Assembly: GCF_022808775.1 (NCBI RefSeq)
Contig: NZ_JAKZLA010000003.1
Coordinates: forward strand, 124,001-188,000
DNA: 64,000 nt
Source of the DNA: Geothrix terrae
GTDB taxonomy: Bacteria; Acidobacteriota; Holophagae; Holophagales; Holophagaceae
Reading direction: 5' to 3'
Part shown: positions 1-9,504 of the stretch, piece after piece
How the letters are laid out: every line of letters starts with the position of its first letter
Numbering within the stretch: position 1 is the first letter of the stretch
Made by a program: the position numbers and the translations under genes
The notes under the pieces: model-generated
What the model was told of the DNA's origin: nothing
The model's database searches: none
Seen by the model: the letters and a program-made list of their open reading frames with translations, nothing else

Positions 1-973
1 GCTGCTCGTGGAGGCAGATGGGATAGTAGATCGCGCTGCCGATGCCGCGCTCCTTGAGGTGGGCCTGCAGCGCGTCACGCTTCCCGCCCTTCACCCGGAT
101 GGTGAACTGGTTGTAGATGTGGCGGCCATCGGGGACCACTTCGCGGGGCAGCACGGCCTCGTCGGCGGCCAGGCCCTTCATGCGCTCCAGGTACCATGCG
201 GCGTGCTTCCGGCGTCCCTCGTGCCAGCCGTCCAGCATGGGCAGCTTGGCGCGGAGCACCAGGGCCTGGAACTCGTCCATGCGCCCGTTCATGCCCACCT
301 CGTGGTGCATGTAGACCGGCTCCATGCCGTGGACGCGGATGCGCCGCACCCGCGCGCCCAGGGTCGCGTCGTCGCGGATGGCGGTCATGCCCGCGTCGCC
401 GAAGGCGCCGAGGTTCTTGGTGGGGTAGAAGCTGTAGGCGGTCATGTCGCCGAACTGGCCGGCGGACTTGCCCCAGCCCTTGGCGCCCAGGCTCTGGCAG
501 GCATCCTCCAGCACCGGGATGCCGTGCTTCTTCGCCACGGCCATGATGGCGGGCATCTCCGCCAGCTGGCCGAAGAGGTGCACGGGCATGATGGCCTTGG
601 TGCGGGGCGTGATGGCGGCTTCCACCAGGGCGCCGGTGGCGTTGAAGGTCGCCGGGTCGAGGTCGATGAAGACGGGCTTGGCGCCCAGGCGCGAGACCAC
701 CCCCGCCGACGCGAAGAAGGTGAAGCTGGGGACGATCACCTCGTCGCCGTGGCCGATGCCCAGGGCCATGAGGGCCGCCAGCAGGGCGTCCGTGCCGCTG
801 GACATGGCGACGGCATGGGCGGCGCCGGCGTAGGCGGAGATCTCGGCCTCCAGGCCCTTCACGTTCTCGCCCAGGATGAACGAGGAGCGGTCGATGAGGC
901 CCGAGAGCCCCTCCAGCACCTTCGCCTTCACGGCGGCATTCTGCGGGGCGAGCTCAAGCATCGGGACGGCCAT
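1..973 (-). CDS. DegT/DnrJ/EryC1/StrS-family PLP aminotransferase (3' end cut by window edge)
   Basis: The reverse strand reads from ATG at 973 to the window edge with no stop, giving about 324 residues of a family that is usually 360-400 long, so only the C-terminus is missing. Visible features are the SSGTDAL loop that grips PLP phosphate (about residues 58-64), the EDACQSLGA motif with the Asp that contacts the pyridine nitrogen, and SFYPTKN with the Schiff-base Lys near residue 185. These enzymes transaminate keto-sugars of nucleotide sugars for surface polysaccharide. The start has a GGAGG site. The sugar substrate cannot be read from sequence. The manC operon at 15-17 kb is another nucleotide-sugar locus but is not linked. 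Confidence 0.93.
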   Translation of the reverse strand, partial: MAVPMLELAPQNAAVKAKVLEGLSGLIDRSSFILGENVKGLEAEISAYAGAAHAVAMSSGTDALLAALMALGIGHGDEVIVPSFTFFASAGVVSRLGAKPVFIDLDPATFNATGALVEAAITPRTKAIMPVHLFGQLAEMPAIMAVAKKHGIPVLEDACQSLGAKGWGKSAGQFGDMTAYSFYPTKNLGAFGDAGMTAIRDDATLGARVRRIRVHGMEPVYMHHEVGMNGRMDEFQALVLRAKLPMLDGWHEGRRKHAAWYLERMKGLAADEAVLPREVVPDGRHIYNQFTIRVKGGKRDALQAHLKERGIGSAIYYPICLHEQ

Positions 974-1065
974 GGGAGCCTCCAATCAGGGTTTTCAAGT
1001 ATGCCAGCGGGTCAAGCGAGATTCCGTCACATCGGGACGGCGGACATCAAAGCAATAGCGGATTC

Positions 1066-1134
1066 ACCACGAAGACGGGAAGACCACGAAGAAAAGCCTC
1101 TATCTGGTTTTCGTGGTCTTCCCGTCTTCGTGGT
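1066..1134. repeat. Perfect 25-bp inverted repeat, purine-rich arms
   Basis: The arms 1066-1090 and 1110-1134 are exact reverse complements around a 19-nt loop. Each arm carries the unit CCACGAAGAC/AGACCACGAA. It lies between lysS and the upstream aminotransferase, both on the minus strand, so it could end lysS transcripts, but no run of T follows. Related purine-rich inverted repeats are seen near 42082-42173 and 60193-60297. Confidence 0.85.
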
Positions 1135-1140
1135 CCAAAG

Positions 1141-2652
1141 TCATTCCTTTTCTTCGGTCTCGCTGGGCTTCGTCGGCCGCATGAGCGGGAACAGGATGAC
1201 GTCGCGGATGCTGGCGCTGTTGGTGAGGAGCATGACCAGGCGGTCGATGCCGATGCCCTCGCCGCCGCAGGGGGGGAAGCCGTGCTCCAGGCTGGTGACG
1301 AAGTCCATGTCCAGCAGCATGGCTTCGTCGTTGCCGGCATCCCGCTCGGCCATCTGGGCCTGGAAGCGGCCCATCTGGTCGACGGGGTCGTTCAGCTCCG
1401 AGTAGGCGTTGGCCAGCTCCATGCCGCCGGTGAACAGCTCGAAGCGGTCCACGAAGCGGTCGTCGCCCTCCAGGGTCTTCGTGAGGGGCGACAGCTCGAT
1501 GGGGTAGTCCGTGATGAAGGTGGGCTGGATGAGCTGCTTCTCCGCGTGGTGCTCGAAGAGGTCGCCCAGCAAGGTGCCCACGGTCTTGGCGCCGGCGTCC
1601 TCGATGTGGACCGCCTTGGCCAGGGCGCGGACGCTGTCGCCATCCTCCAGCAGGTGCCGGTCGATGTGGCCGTACTCGGCGATGGCGTCCTTGAGGGTCA
1701 GGCGCCGGAAGGGCTTGGCATAGGAGATGGGCTGCTCACCCCAGGGAAGCGTCTCGGAACCCATGACGTCCCGCGCCAGGCCGGAGATCAGATCCTCCGT
1801 GAGGGCCATCATGTCGCGCAGATCCTGGCCCGCGGCGTAGAACTCCATCATGGTGAACTCGGGGTTGTGGCGGACGCTGAGGCCTTCATTGCGGAAGTTG
1901 CGGTTGATCTCGAAGACCTTCTCGAAGCCGCCCACGATGAGCCGCTTGAGGTAGAGCTCCGGCGCGATGCGGAGGTAGAGCGACATGTCCAGGGCGTTGT
2001 GGTGCGTAATGAAGGGCCGGGCCGTGGCGCCGCCGGGGATGGGCTGCATCATGGGCGTCTCGACCTCCAGGTAGCCCTGGCCCTCCATGAAGCGCCGGAT
2101 GCCGCTCACGATGCGCGAGCGCGTCTGGAAGGTCTTCAGCACGTCGCCGTTGGAGATGAGGTCGAGGTACCGCTGGCGGTAGCGCTGCTCCTTGTCCTGG
2201 AGGCCGTGCCACTTCTCGGGGAGGGGCAGCAGGGCCTTGCTGAGGAACTGGACCTCCTTCACCCGCACGCTCAGCTCGCCGGTCTTGGTGCGCATGAGGG
2301 GGCCTGTGACGCTGACGAAGTCACCCATGTCGAGGAGCTTGAGCACGTCCCAGCCGGGCTCGGCCACGTCATCCTTGCGGAAGAAGGCCTGGAGCTTCTC
2401 GCCGTTCTCCGTGAGGTGCGCGAAGACGCTCTTGCCCATCTCCCGGATGGTGAGCACCCGGCCCATGACCGACGCGGTCATCCCCAGCCCCTCGAGCTTC
2501 TCGTTGGGCCAGGCCTCGGCGTCCGCGTAGATCTCCGCGAGCTGGGCGATGCCGTGGGTGCGCTTGGCTTTCCGCGGCCAGACGTCCAGTCCCAGAGCCT
2601 TGAGCTTGTCGAGCTTCTCAAGGCGGATGTCGCGGTACTGGTTGGGCTGCAT
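1141..2652 (-). CDS. lysS: Lysine--tRNA ligase, class II
   Basis: Charges tRNA-Lys with lysine in the cytoplasm. The 503-residue product has an N-terminal OB-fold anticodon-binding domain (about residues 55-160) followed by a class II catalytic core: motif 2 FRNEG with HNPEFTMMEFY near residue 260 and motif 3 GGEGIGIDRL near 470. The length is normal for bacterial LysS. An ATG seven codons further upstream is possible, but the ATG at 2652 has a GGAG site at the right distance. It is followed by the aminotransferase gene on the same strand after the 25-bp inverted repeat. Confidence 0.97.
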   Translation of the reverse strand: MQPNQYRDIRLEKLDKLKALGLDVWPRKAKRTHGIAQLAEIYADAEAWPNEKLEGLGMTASVMGRVLTIREMGKSVFAHLTENGEKLQAFFRKDDVAEPGWDVLKLLDMGDFVSVTGPLMRTKTGELSVRVKEVQFLSKALLPLPEKWHGLQDKEQRYRQRYLDLISNGDVLKTFQTRSRIVSGIRRFMEGQGYLEVETPMMQPIPGGATARPFITHHNALDMSLYLRIAPELYLKRLIVGGFEKVFEINRNFRNEGLSVRHNPEFTMMEFYAAGQDLRDMMALTEDLISGLARDVMGSETLPWGEQPISYAKPFRRLTLKDAIAEYGHIDRHLLEDGDSVRALAKAVHIEDAGAKTVGTLLGDLFEHHAEKQLIQPTFITDYPIELSPLTKTLEGDDRFVDRFELFTGGMELANAYSELNDPVDQMGRFQAQMAERDAGNDEAMLLDMDFVTSLEHGFPPCGGEGIGIDRLVMLLTNSASIRDVILFPLMRPTKPSETEEKE

Positions 2653-2689
2653 GGGAGCTCCGGCACGAATCATCTAGTTTACAGGCAGG

Positions 2690-3655
2690 TCAGCTCCCGT
2701 CGAAGCGGTAGGCCACGTAGGCAGAGATGTCCGGAGCCGTGAAGGTGCCGGCCTCTTCGCTGAATCCGAAGCGCCAGCGGGGCAGCCGCGTGTGGCGGAG
2801 GGTCCAGTGCTGCTGCCACCCCGCCCGGTCCAGCCGCGCCAGGCCCGTGCGGTAGGGACTGCCGGCGTAGCCCACGCTGACCTCGAGGCCGAGGCCGTCG
2901 ATGAGACCCCGGCCCTGCCCCAGCCAGGCCACCGTGGCCCAGGCCCGGTTGAAGGAGGTGTGGTCCATGACCTCCCGCAGCGGGCTGTGCTGGGGAAGCC
3001 CCAGCATCACGCGCTCCGCCTGGCCGAAGAGCTTGATGCGGCCCAGGCGCTTCCAGGCCGCCGCCCCCACGAGACCATCGGTGCCGCCGCTGCCGGAGAA
3101 GTCGGACTGCCTGCCCGTGGGCAGCTGGAGCGACGCGCCGATGCGCCCACCCGCGTCCGCGGTGCCAAAGGGCCGCACCCACGCCACGTCCAGATCCATC
3201 AGGGCCACGCCCGGCCGGCTCAGGTCGCCGATCACGCGGCCATCGCGCTCCAGGTGGTAGACCAGGCGGTTCTTCGGCGCGTCCTCCCGCCCGCCCTGGG
3301 GCAGGTTGAGGAGGGTGTGCCAGTTCGCAATGGCCTGATCCGCGATGCCGCCGGAGCGCGAGGCGACCCGGGTCCGGACATTGATCCGCGAGGATCCCGC
3401 CTTTACGGCCCAGTCCCAGGTCAGCTGCCATTCCTCGCCATCCAGACGCGCCCAGGTCCGCCCATCGGCGCTATGCTCCAGGTCTGGCCGCAGCATCTGG
3501 CTGGTCGCCTCCAGCGCCAGCTCGGCCACCCCCTCCGGCAGGGGCTCGGGGAAACCCTCGAACCAGGCCACCCGATTGGGCCGAGGCGTCTCCTGGGCCG
3601 TGAGGATCCCCGCCACCATTGCGAACACCAATACTTTCAGATTGACGCAGGTCAC
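2690..3655 (-). CDS. DUF3187-like secreted/outer-membrane protein
   Basis: The 321-residue product begins with a hydrophobic signal segment (VLVFAMVAGILTAQ) and continues as a beta-rich sequence with alternating polar and hydrophobic residues, aromatic girdle-type residues and a C-terminus ending in YVAYRF, all typical of an outer-membrane barrel. The overall pattern resembles the DUF3187 family, which has no assigned function. I chose the GTG at 3655 because GAGGAG lies five bases before it; an ATG at 3676 is the alternative. It is divergent from gltA and ends just before lysS. Confidence 0.7.
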   Translation of the reverse strand: MTCVNLKVLVFAMVAGILTAQETPRPNRVAWFEGFPEPLPEGVAELALEATSQMLRPDLEHSADGRTWARLDGEEWQLTWDWAVKAGSSRINVRTRVASRSGGIADQAIANWHTLLNLPQGGREDAPKNRLVYHLERDGRVIGDLSRPGVALMDLDVAWVRPFGTADAGGRIGASLQLPTGRQSDFSGSGGTDGLVGAAAWKRLGRIKLFGQAERVMLGLPQHSPLREVMDHTSFNRAWATVAWLGQGRGLIDGLGLEVSVGYAGSPYRTGLARLDRAGWQQHWTLRHTRLPRWRFGFSEEAGTFTAPDISAYVAYRFDGS

Positions 3656-3837
3656 GGCATCTCCTCTGAACTCCATACATACTCTGGTTATGGGTCACGG
3701 TCACCTCGATTAATTCCCACTAGGTCATCAAAAGATCGAAAGGCCATGGCATCGATAGATGATGCCCGTATGATGATCGGACCCCTGCTCCTTCCAAAGC
3801 CACCCCATCCACCCTCCCTCATTTCATGGAGCCAGCC

Positions 3838-5148
3838 ATGTCACGCCTGAAAACCCGCCTGCTGGAAAAGATCCAGGAGCACCGCCCCCGCACGCAGAAG
3901 CTCACCAAAGAGTTCGCGGACGTCGTCATCGACCAGGTGAACATCGGCCAGGTCATCGGGGGCGCGCGCGACATCCATGCGCTGGTGACGGACATCTCCT
4001 ACCTGGATCCCCAGGAAGGCATCCGCTTCCGCGGGAAGAACATCCCCGAGACCTTCGCCGCGCTCCCCAAGGCCAAGGGCGGCGAGTACCCGACGGTGGA
4101 ATCTTTCTGGTACTTCCTGCTGACGGGCGAGATCCCCACCCAGGCCGAGGTGGACGAGGTGCTGGCAGACTTCCAGAGCCGCTCCAAGGTGCCCGCCTAC
4201 GTCTTCGACATGCTGAAGGCCATGCCCAAGGACAGCCACCCCATGGTGATGCTGTCCGCGGCCATCCTCTCCATGCAGAAGGAGAGCCAGTTCGCCGCGA
4301 AGTACCACGAGACCAAGAAGACCGACTACTGGGAGAACATGTATGAGGACGCCACCACCCTGGTGGCCCGCCTCCCCGAGATCGCCGCCTTCATCTACCG
4401 CTACAAGTACAAGAACGGCGACATCATCGCCCCCAAGGCCGGCCTGGACATGGGCGCCAACTTCGCGCACATGATGGGCATCGCCAAGCCCTATGACGAC
4501 GTGGCCCGGATGTACTTCATCCTCCACAGCGACCACGAGAGCGGCAACGTCAGCGCCCACACCACCCACCTGGTGGCCTCCGCCCTGTCCGACGCCTACT
4601 ACAGCCTCTCCGCCGGCATCAACGGCCTGGCGGGCCCGCTGCACGGCCTGGCCAACCAGGAAGTGCTGGACTGGATCATGCAGTTCCAGAAGCAGATGGG
4701 CGGCGCGGAGCCCACCGAGGAGAACGTCAAGAAGGCCCTGTGGGACACCCTCAACTCCGGCCACGTCATCCCCGGCTACGGCCACGCCGTGCTGCGCAAG
4801 ACCGATCCGCGCTACACCGCGCAGATGGAGTTCTGCCTCAAGCACCTGCCCACCGACCCGCTCTTCAAGCTGGTCAACATGATCTACAAGGTGGCCCCCG
4901 GCGTGCTCACCGAGCAGGGCAAGACCAAGAACCCCTGGCCCAACGTCGACGCGCAGAGCGGCGTGATCCAGTGGTACTACGGCCTGAAGGAGTACGACTT
5001 CTACACCGTGCTCTTCGGCGTGGGCCGCGCCCTGGGCGTGCTGGCCAACATCACCTGGGACCGCGCCCTGGGCTACCCCATCGAGCGCCCCAAGTCCGTC
5101 ACCACGGCCATGCTCGAGGACTGGGCGGCCAAGGGTGGACGGAAGTAG
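3838..5148 (+). CDS. gltA: Citrate synthase, eukaryote-like type
   Basis: Condenses oxaloacetate with acetyl-CoA at the entry to the TCA cycle. The 436-residue product has all three catalytic residues: His269 in PLHGLANQE, His316 in PGYGHAVLRKTDPR and Asp371 in NPWPNVDAQSG. The C-terminal half reads like mitochondrial enzymes (YYTVLFGVGRALGVL-type and ALGYPIERPKS) rather than the usual bacterial hexameric GltA. This resembles the citrate synthases described from Geobacteraceae. The ATG at 3838 is preceded by GGAG; an in-frame ATG four codons earlier is less well placed. A strong terminator follows. Confidence 0.97.
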   Translation: MSRLKTRLLEKIQEHRPRTQKLTKEFADVVIDQVNIGQVIGGARDIHALVTDISYLDPQEGIRFRGKNIPETFAALPKAKGGEYPTVESFWYFLLTGEIPTQAEVDEVLADFQSRSKVPAYVFDMLKAMPKDSHPMVMLSAAILSMQKESQFAAKYHETKKTDYWENMYEDATTLVARLPEIAAFIYRYKYKNGDIIAPKAGLDMGANFAHMMGIAKPYDDVARMYFILHSDHESGNVSAHTTHLVASALSDAYYSLSAGINGLAGPLHGLANQEVLDWIMQFQKQMGGAEPTEENVKKALWDTLNSGHVIPGYGHAVLRKTDPRYTAQMEFCLKHLPTDPLFKLVNMIYKVAPGVLTEQGKTKNPWPNVDAQSGVIQWYYGLKEYDFYTVLFGVGRALGVLANITWDRALGYPIERPKSVTTAMLEDWAAKGGRK

Positions 5149-5169
5149 CTGTCAGCCATCAGAAGCAGA

Positions 5170-5199
5170 AAAAGGGCGGGCCAGCTGGCCCGCCCTTTT
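5170..5199. terminator. Bidirectional intrinsic terminator between gltA and pyrG
   Basis: A perfect 30-base palindrome (15-bp arms, GC core, A tract on one side and T tract on the other) sits between the converging gltA and pyrG genes and can end transcripts from both sides. Confidence 0.9.
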
Positions 5200-5216
5200 C
5201 TTCTGCGCGGAGATAA

Positions 5217-6827
5217 TCAGCCGCGATTCGTGGCGCTCGCCTTCACGAAGGCAGTGAACAGCGGGTGGGGATTCAGGGGGCGGCTCTTGAACTCGGGGTG
5301 GAACTGGCAGGCCAGGAAATAGGGGTGATCCTTCACTTCCACGATCTCCACGAAGACGCCGTCCGGGCTCATGCCCGTGAAGCGGAGGCCCTTGTCCTCC
5401 AGGGCCTTCCGGTACTCGTGGTTGAACTCGTAGCGGTGCCGGTGCCGCTCGCTGATCTCCGTGCTGCCGTAGGCCTTCGCGGCCTGGCTGTCCGGCGCAA
5501 GGCGGCAGGGATACGCGCCGAGGCGCATGGTCCCGCCCAGCTCCTCCACGTCCACCAGCTCGCGCAGCTTGAAGATCACGCGGTGCTTGGGCGCGTCGTC
5601 GAACTCGGTGGAATCGGCGCCCTCGAGTCCCGCCACGTTCCGCGCGAACTCCACGGACGCCATCTGCATGCCCAGGCAGATGCCGAAGAAGGGGATCTTG
5701 TGCTCGCGGGCGTACTGGATGGACTTGATCATGCCCCGGGTGCCGCGCACGCCGAATCCGCCGGGCACGAGGATGCCGTGGCAGTCCTGGAGGAAGGCCG
5801 CCGGATCCTGATTTTCCAGTTCCTCGGCCTCGATCCACTTGAGGTCCACGTGGGTCTCCAGCCCATAGCCGGCGTGGTGGAGGGCCTCGATGAGGCTCTT
5901 GTAGCTCTCCTTGAACTCCACGTACTTGCCCACGATGCCGATGCGCACGCTGCCCTTGGGGTTGCGGATGCGCTGGAGGAGGTTCTGCCAGGCACTCAGG
6001 TCCGGCTCCTTCTCGCCGAGGCCCAGCAGCGCGGCGACCTTGGCGTCCAGGCCCTCCAGGTGCAGGTTCAGGGGCACCTCGTAGATGGAGTGGGCGTCCC
6101 GGCAGCTGAACACGGCATCCGGCGTCACGGAGCAGAACAGGGCGATCTTGTCCTTCAGGTCGCGGGGGATGTCCTGCTCCGCGCGGCAGAGCAGGACGTC
6201 CGGCTGGATGCCCAGCGCCCGCAGCTCCTTCACGCTGTGCTGGGTCGGCTTCGACTTCAGCTCACCCGCGGCCTTGATGTAGGGCACATAGGTGAGGTGC
6301 ATGTTGAGGGCGTTGGCCTTCATCTGGGTATCCAGGCCCACCTCCAGCTTGAACTGCCGGATGGCCTCCAGGAAGGGCTGGCTCTCGATGTCGCCCACCG
6401 TGCCGCCGATCTCGATGATCACCACGTCCATGTCCTTGGCGACCTTCTTCATCACGCCCTTGATCTCGTCGGTGATGTGGGGGATCACCTGCACGGTCTT
6501 GCCCAGGTAGTCGCCGCGCCGCTCCTTCTGGATCACGGTGTTGTAGATCCGGCCCGTCGTGATGGTGTGGTTCTGCGTGGTGGGCACCGAGGTGAAGCGC
6601 TCGTAGTGGCCCAGGTCCAGGTCCGTCTCCGCGCCGTCGTCCGTGACGAACACCTCGCCGTGCTGGAAGGGCGACATGGTTCCCGGATCCACGTTGAGGT
6701 AGGGATCCATCTTCATGAGCGTGACCTTCAGCCCCCGGGCCTCCAGCAGCGCGCCCAAGCTGGCCGCCGCGATCCCCTTGCCCAGCGAACTCAGCACACC
6801 ACCGGTCACGAACACATACTTAGTCAT
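5217..6827 (-). CDS. pyrG: CTP synthase (glutamine-hydrolysing)
   Basis: Aminates UTP to CTP using glutamine. The 536-residue product has the N-terminal synthetase domain starting [18 protein letters not shown] (phosphate-binding loop) with [13 protein letters not shown], then a class I glutamine amidotransferase domain with the nucleophile Cys in FFGICLGMQ and the His-Glu pair in QFHPEF near the C-terminus. I start at the ATG at 6827, which has AGGAGCTCCC before it, rather than seven codons earlier. It follows argS by 30 bases on the same strand, so the two are probably cotranscribed. Confidence 0.98.
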   Translation of the reverse strand: MTKYVFVTGGVLSSLGKGIAAASLGALLEARGLKVTLMKMDPYLNVDPGTMSPFQHGEVFVTDDGAETDLDLGHYERFTSVPTTQNHTITTGRIYNTVIQKERRGDYLGKTVQVIPHITDEIKGVMKKVAKDMDVVIIEIGGTVGDIESQPFLEAIRQFKLEVGLDTQMKANALNMHLTYVPYIKAAGELKSKPTQHSVKELRALGIQPDVLLCRAEQDIPRDLKDKIALFCSVTPDAVFSCRDAHSIYEVPLNLHLEGLDAKVAALLGLGEKEPDLSAWQNLLQRIRNPKGSVRIGIVGKYVEFKESYKSLIEALHHAGYGLETHVDLKWIEAEELENQDPAAFLQDCHGILVPGGFGVRGTRGMIKSIQYAREHKIPFFGICLGMQMASVEFARNVAGLEGADSTEFDDAPKHRVIFKLRELVDVEELGGTMRLGAYPCRLAPDSQAAKAYGSTEISERHRHRYEFNHEYRKALEDKGLRFTGMSPDGVFVEIVEVKDHPYFLACQFHPEFKSRPLNPHPLFTAFVKASATNRG

Positions 6828-6857
6828 GGGAGCTCCTGGAATCGGCAATGGGGGGGA

Positions 6858-8654
6858 TCACATCTCCTCCGGGGCCTGGATGCCCATGAGGTAGAGGCCC
6901 TGGCGGAGGGCGCGGGCGGTGGCGACGCAGAGGGTGAGGCGCGCGTCGCGGACGTCTGGCGCGTTCTCCGGGGCGAGGATGGGGCAGTTGGTGTAGTAGC
7001 CGCTGAAGGACCGGGCCAGGGCCACCAGCTGGCGCGCGAGGGGCGTGGCCATGCAGCCGTCCGCCACGGCGGCGATGGCGCCGGGCAGGCCCGCCAGCTC
7101 GAAGAGCAGGGCCTGGGCCTCGGGCGCGGCCAGGCCGGCGAGCTCCGCGGGCACGGCCGATCCCGGGAAGACCAGGGAGGGGCCGTCCGCCTCGGCCTGG
7201 GCCTTCGCCGCCCAGTCGCCGCCGGCCTTCCGCAGTACGCTCATGATGCGGGCGTGGGCGTACTGCACGTAGGGGCCCGTGTCGCCGTCGAGGGCGATGA
7301 CGCGGTCCCAGGTGAAGGTGATGGGCTTCACGCGGTCGTTCATGGCGTCAAAGAACACGACGGCACCCATGCCCAGCATCTCGGCCACGGCCTCCTTGTC
7401 CTTCAGGTCGGGGTTCTTCTCCGCGATGATGGCCGCCACGCGCTCGTGCGCCTCGTCCAGCACGTCCTCCAGGAAGATGACATTGCCCTTGCGGGTGCTC
7501 ATCTTGCCTTCGGGCAGCTTGATCATGCCAAAGGGCGTGTGCAGCATGCGGCCCTTGAACCAGGGATCCAGCTTGTCGAGGACGGCGAAGATCTGCTGGA
7601 AGTGCAGCACCTGGTCCGTGCCCACTACGTAGAGGCAGCGGTCGAAGGCGTAGGCCTGCTTGCGGTACAGGGCCGCCGCCAGGTCGCGGGTGGCGTAGAT
7701 GCTCGTGCCATCCGCCTTCTGCACCAGGCAGGGCGTGCTGATGCCCACATCCTCCAGGTCCACGATGCGGGCGCCGTTGTTGCCCTCCACCAGCAGACCT
7801 GCCTCCTCGAGCCGCTTCATGGTGGGAACCAGCTGGTCCTCGTAGAAGGCCTCGCCCTGCTCCAGCGTGTCGAAGCTCACGCCCAGGCGGTCGTAGATGC
7901 GCTGGAACTCGCGCAGGGAGATCTCCCGGAACCAGCTCCAGAGGCGGCGCGCTTCAAGGTCGCCCTCCTCCAGGCGCCGGAACCAGCCGCGGGCCTCGTC
8001 GCGCATGGCCGGGTCGTTCTCCTCCTCGGCGTGGAAGCGCACGTAGAGCTGGAAGAGGCGGAACAACGGCGTGCGGCGCTTCTCCGGCGCGGGCTCGGCC
8101 CAGTCGAAATCCTGCTCCAGATCCGCGTTCCCGTCCTGGGCCCAGCGGGTGTAGGCGGCCAGCAGCGTGCCGAACTGTGTGCCCCAGTCGCCCAGGTGGT
8201 TGAGGCGGATCACCTCGTAGCCGAGGAACTGGTGGGCCTGGGCCAGGGTGTGGCCGATCATGGTGGAGCGCAGGTGGCCGATGGTGAAGAGCTTGGCGAT
8301 GTTGGGCGAGCTGTACTCGACGATCACCTTCTTGCCGTTGGCCGGCCGCGAACCGTAGGGCCGGCCCGCGGGCGCCTCCAGGATGGCCCCCAGCACGGCC
8401 TTGGCGCGGGTCTCCGGAGCCAGCTTGAGGTTCAGGTAGGGGCCGGCGGCGATCAGCGTGGCGCCTTCGATGGCGATGGAAGCCGCCAGCTCCTGCGACA
8501 GCTGCACGGGGTTCTTCCCCACCTGCTTGGCGGCGCGGAAACAGGGGAAGGCCAGGTCCCCCAGCTCGCCGGACTTCGGCCGCTCCAGCGCGATCTCCAC
8601 GCCGGGAAGGGCCGCCGCCAGCCGCTGTTCGAAGGTGTGTCGCAAAGCATCCAT
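6858..8654 (-). CDS. argS: Arginine--tRNA ligase, class I
   Basis: Charges tRNA-Arg. The 598-residue product has the N-terminal Add1 domain, the HIGH-type signature within FTIGHLRSTMIG near residue 130, the KMSK equivalent GKMSTRKGN near 390 and a C-terminal DALR anticodon-binding domain (about 470-598). Its length is slightly above the usual 550-590. It lies between the transketolase half and pyrG, all on the minus strand, with 19 and 30 bases between genes. Confidence 0.97.
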   Translation of the reverse strand: MDALRHTFEQRLAAALPGVEIALERPKSGELGDLAFPCFRAAKQVGKNPVQLSQELAASIAIEGATLIAAGPYLNLKLAPETRAKAVLGAILEAPAGRPYGSRPANGKKVIVEYSSPNIAKLFTIGHLRSTMIGHTLAQAHQFLGYEVIRLNHLGDWGTQFGTLLAAYTRWAQDGNADLEQDFDWAEPAPEKRRTPLFRLFQLYVRFHAEEENDPAMRDEARGWFRRLEEGDLEARRLWSWFREISLREFQRIYDRLGVSFDTLEQGEAFYEDQLVPTMKRLEEAGLLVEGNNGARIVDLEDVGISTPCLVQKADGTSIYATRDLAAALYRKQAYAFDRCLYVVGTDQVLHFQQIFAVLDKLDPWFKGRMLHTPFGMIKLPEGKMSTRKGNVIFLEDVLDEAHERVAAIIAEKNPDLKDKEAVAEMLGMGAVVFFDAMNDRVKPITFTWDRVIALDGDTGPYVQYAHARIMSVLRKAGGDWAAKAQAEADGPSLVFPGSAVPAELAGLAAPEAQALLFELAGLPGAIAAVADGCMATPLARQLVALARSFSGYYTNCPILAPENAPDVRDARLTLCVATARALRQGLYLMGIQAPEEM

Positions 8655-8673
8655 CAGGGTCAGTCCTCAGTCC

Positions 8674-9504
8674 TTAATCGGCCAGCTCGGCCAGGGCCTT
8701 CTCGTAGTCCTCGGTCTTGGGGGCCACGCCGTGCCAGCCGGCCTGGTTCTCCATGAAGCTCACGCCCTTCCCCTTCACGGTCCGGGCGCAGATCATGGCG
8801 GGCTGGCCCTTCACCGTCCGGGCCCAGGCCAGGGCCTCCAGGATCTGGGTGAAGTCGTGGCCGTCGATCTCCTTCACGGCCCACCCGAAGGCACGCCACT
8901 TGTCGGGCACGGGGTTGATGTTCATGACCTTCTTCACGTCGCCGTCGATCTGCAGGCCATTGAGGTCGTGGAAGACGCAGAGGTTGTCCAGCTTGTGGTG
9001 GGGCGCGGCCATGGCCGCTTCCCAGATGACGCCCTCCTGGCTTTCGCCGTCGCCGATCACGCAGTAGACGCGCTGGGCGGCCTTCTGCACCTTCAGGCCC
9101 AGGGCGATGCCCACGGCCTGGGGCAGCCCCTGGCCCAGGCTGCCGGTGGTGACCTCCACGCCGGGCGTGTAGTGGTTCTCCGCGTGGCCCTGGAGCTTCG
9201 TGGGGTACTGGCGGAAGGTCTCCAGCCAGGCCTTCGGGAAGAAGCCCTGGTCCGCGAGGAGGGCGTACTGGGCGGGGCAGGCGTGGCCCTTGGAGAGTAC
9301 GAAGCGGTCGCGGGCCGGGTTCGCGGGATCCTCGGGGAACACGGTCATCTCGTGGAAATAGAGCGCCACGCCGATGTCGATCCAGCTCAGGCTGCCGCCG
9401 GGATGGCCGCTCTGGGCCTTGTAGACCTGCAGCAGCACGTCCCGGCGCAAGGCTTTCGCCTTCGCCGCCAGATCCACGACGGACTCCAATTTCTTCTGAG
9501 GCAT
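8674..9504 (-). CDS. Transketolase, N-terminal (TPP-binding) subunit
   Basis: Pentose-phosphate pathway enzyme half. The 276 residues cover only the pyrophosphate-binding domain: GHPGGSLSWIDIGVAL, FVLSKGHACPAQYALL, the GDGESQEG TPP motif near 152 and LNGLQIDG. In split transketolases a separate C-terminal subunit of about 310 residues normally follows directly. Here the next gene is argS, and no C-terminal half is present anywhere in the window. The partner is therefore elsewhere, or this half is used differently. Confidence 0.93.
   Translation of the reverse strand: MPQKKLESVVDLAAKAKALRRDVLLQVYKAQSGHPGGSLSWIDIGVALYFHEMTVFPEDPANPARDRFVLSKGHACPAQYALLADQGFFPKAWLETFRQYPTKLQGHAENHYTPGVEVTTGSLGQGLPQAVGIALGLKVQKAAQRVYCVIGDGESQEGVIWEAAMAAPHHKLDNLCVFHDLNGLQIDGDVKKVMNINPVPDKWRAFGWAVKEIDGHDFTQILEALAWARTVKGQPAMICARTVKGKGVSFMENQAGWHGVAPKTEDYEKALAELAD

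Noticed and set aside
5265-8756. Open frame of more than 1100 codons on the plus strand
   Set aside because: It is antisense to pyrG and argS, both clearly recognised; long antisense frames are normal at this GC content.
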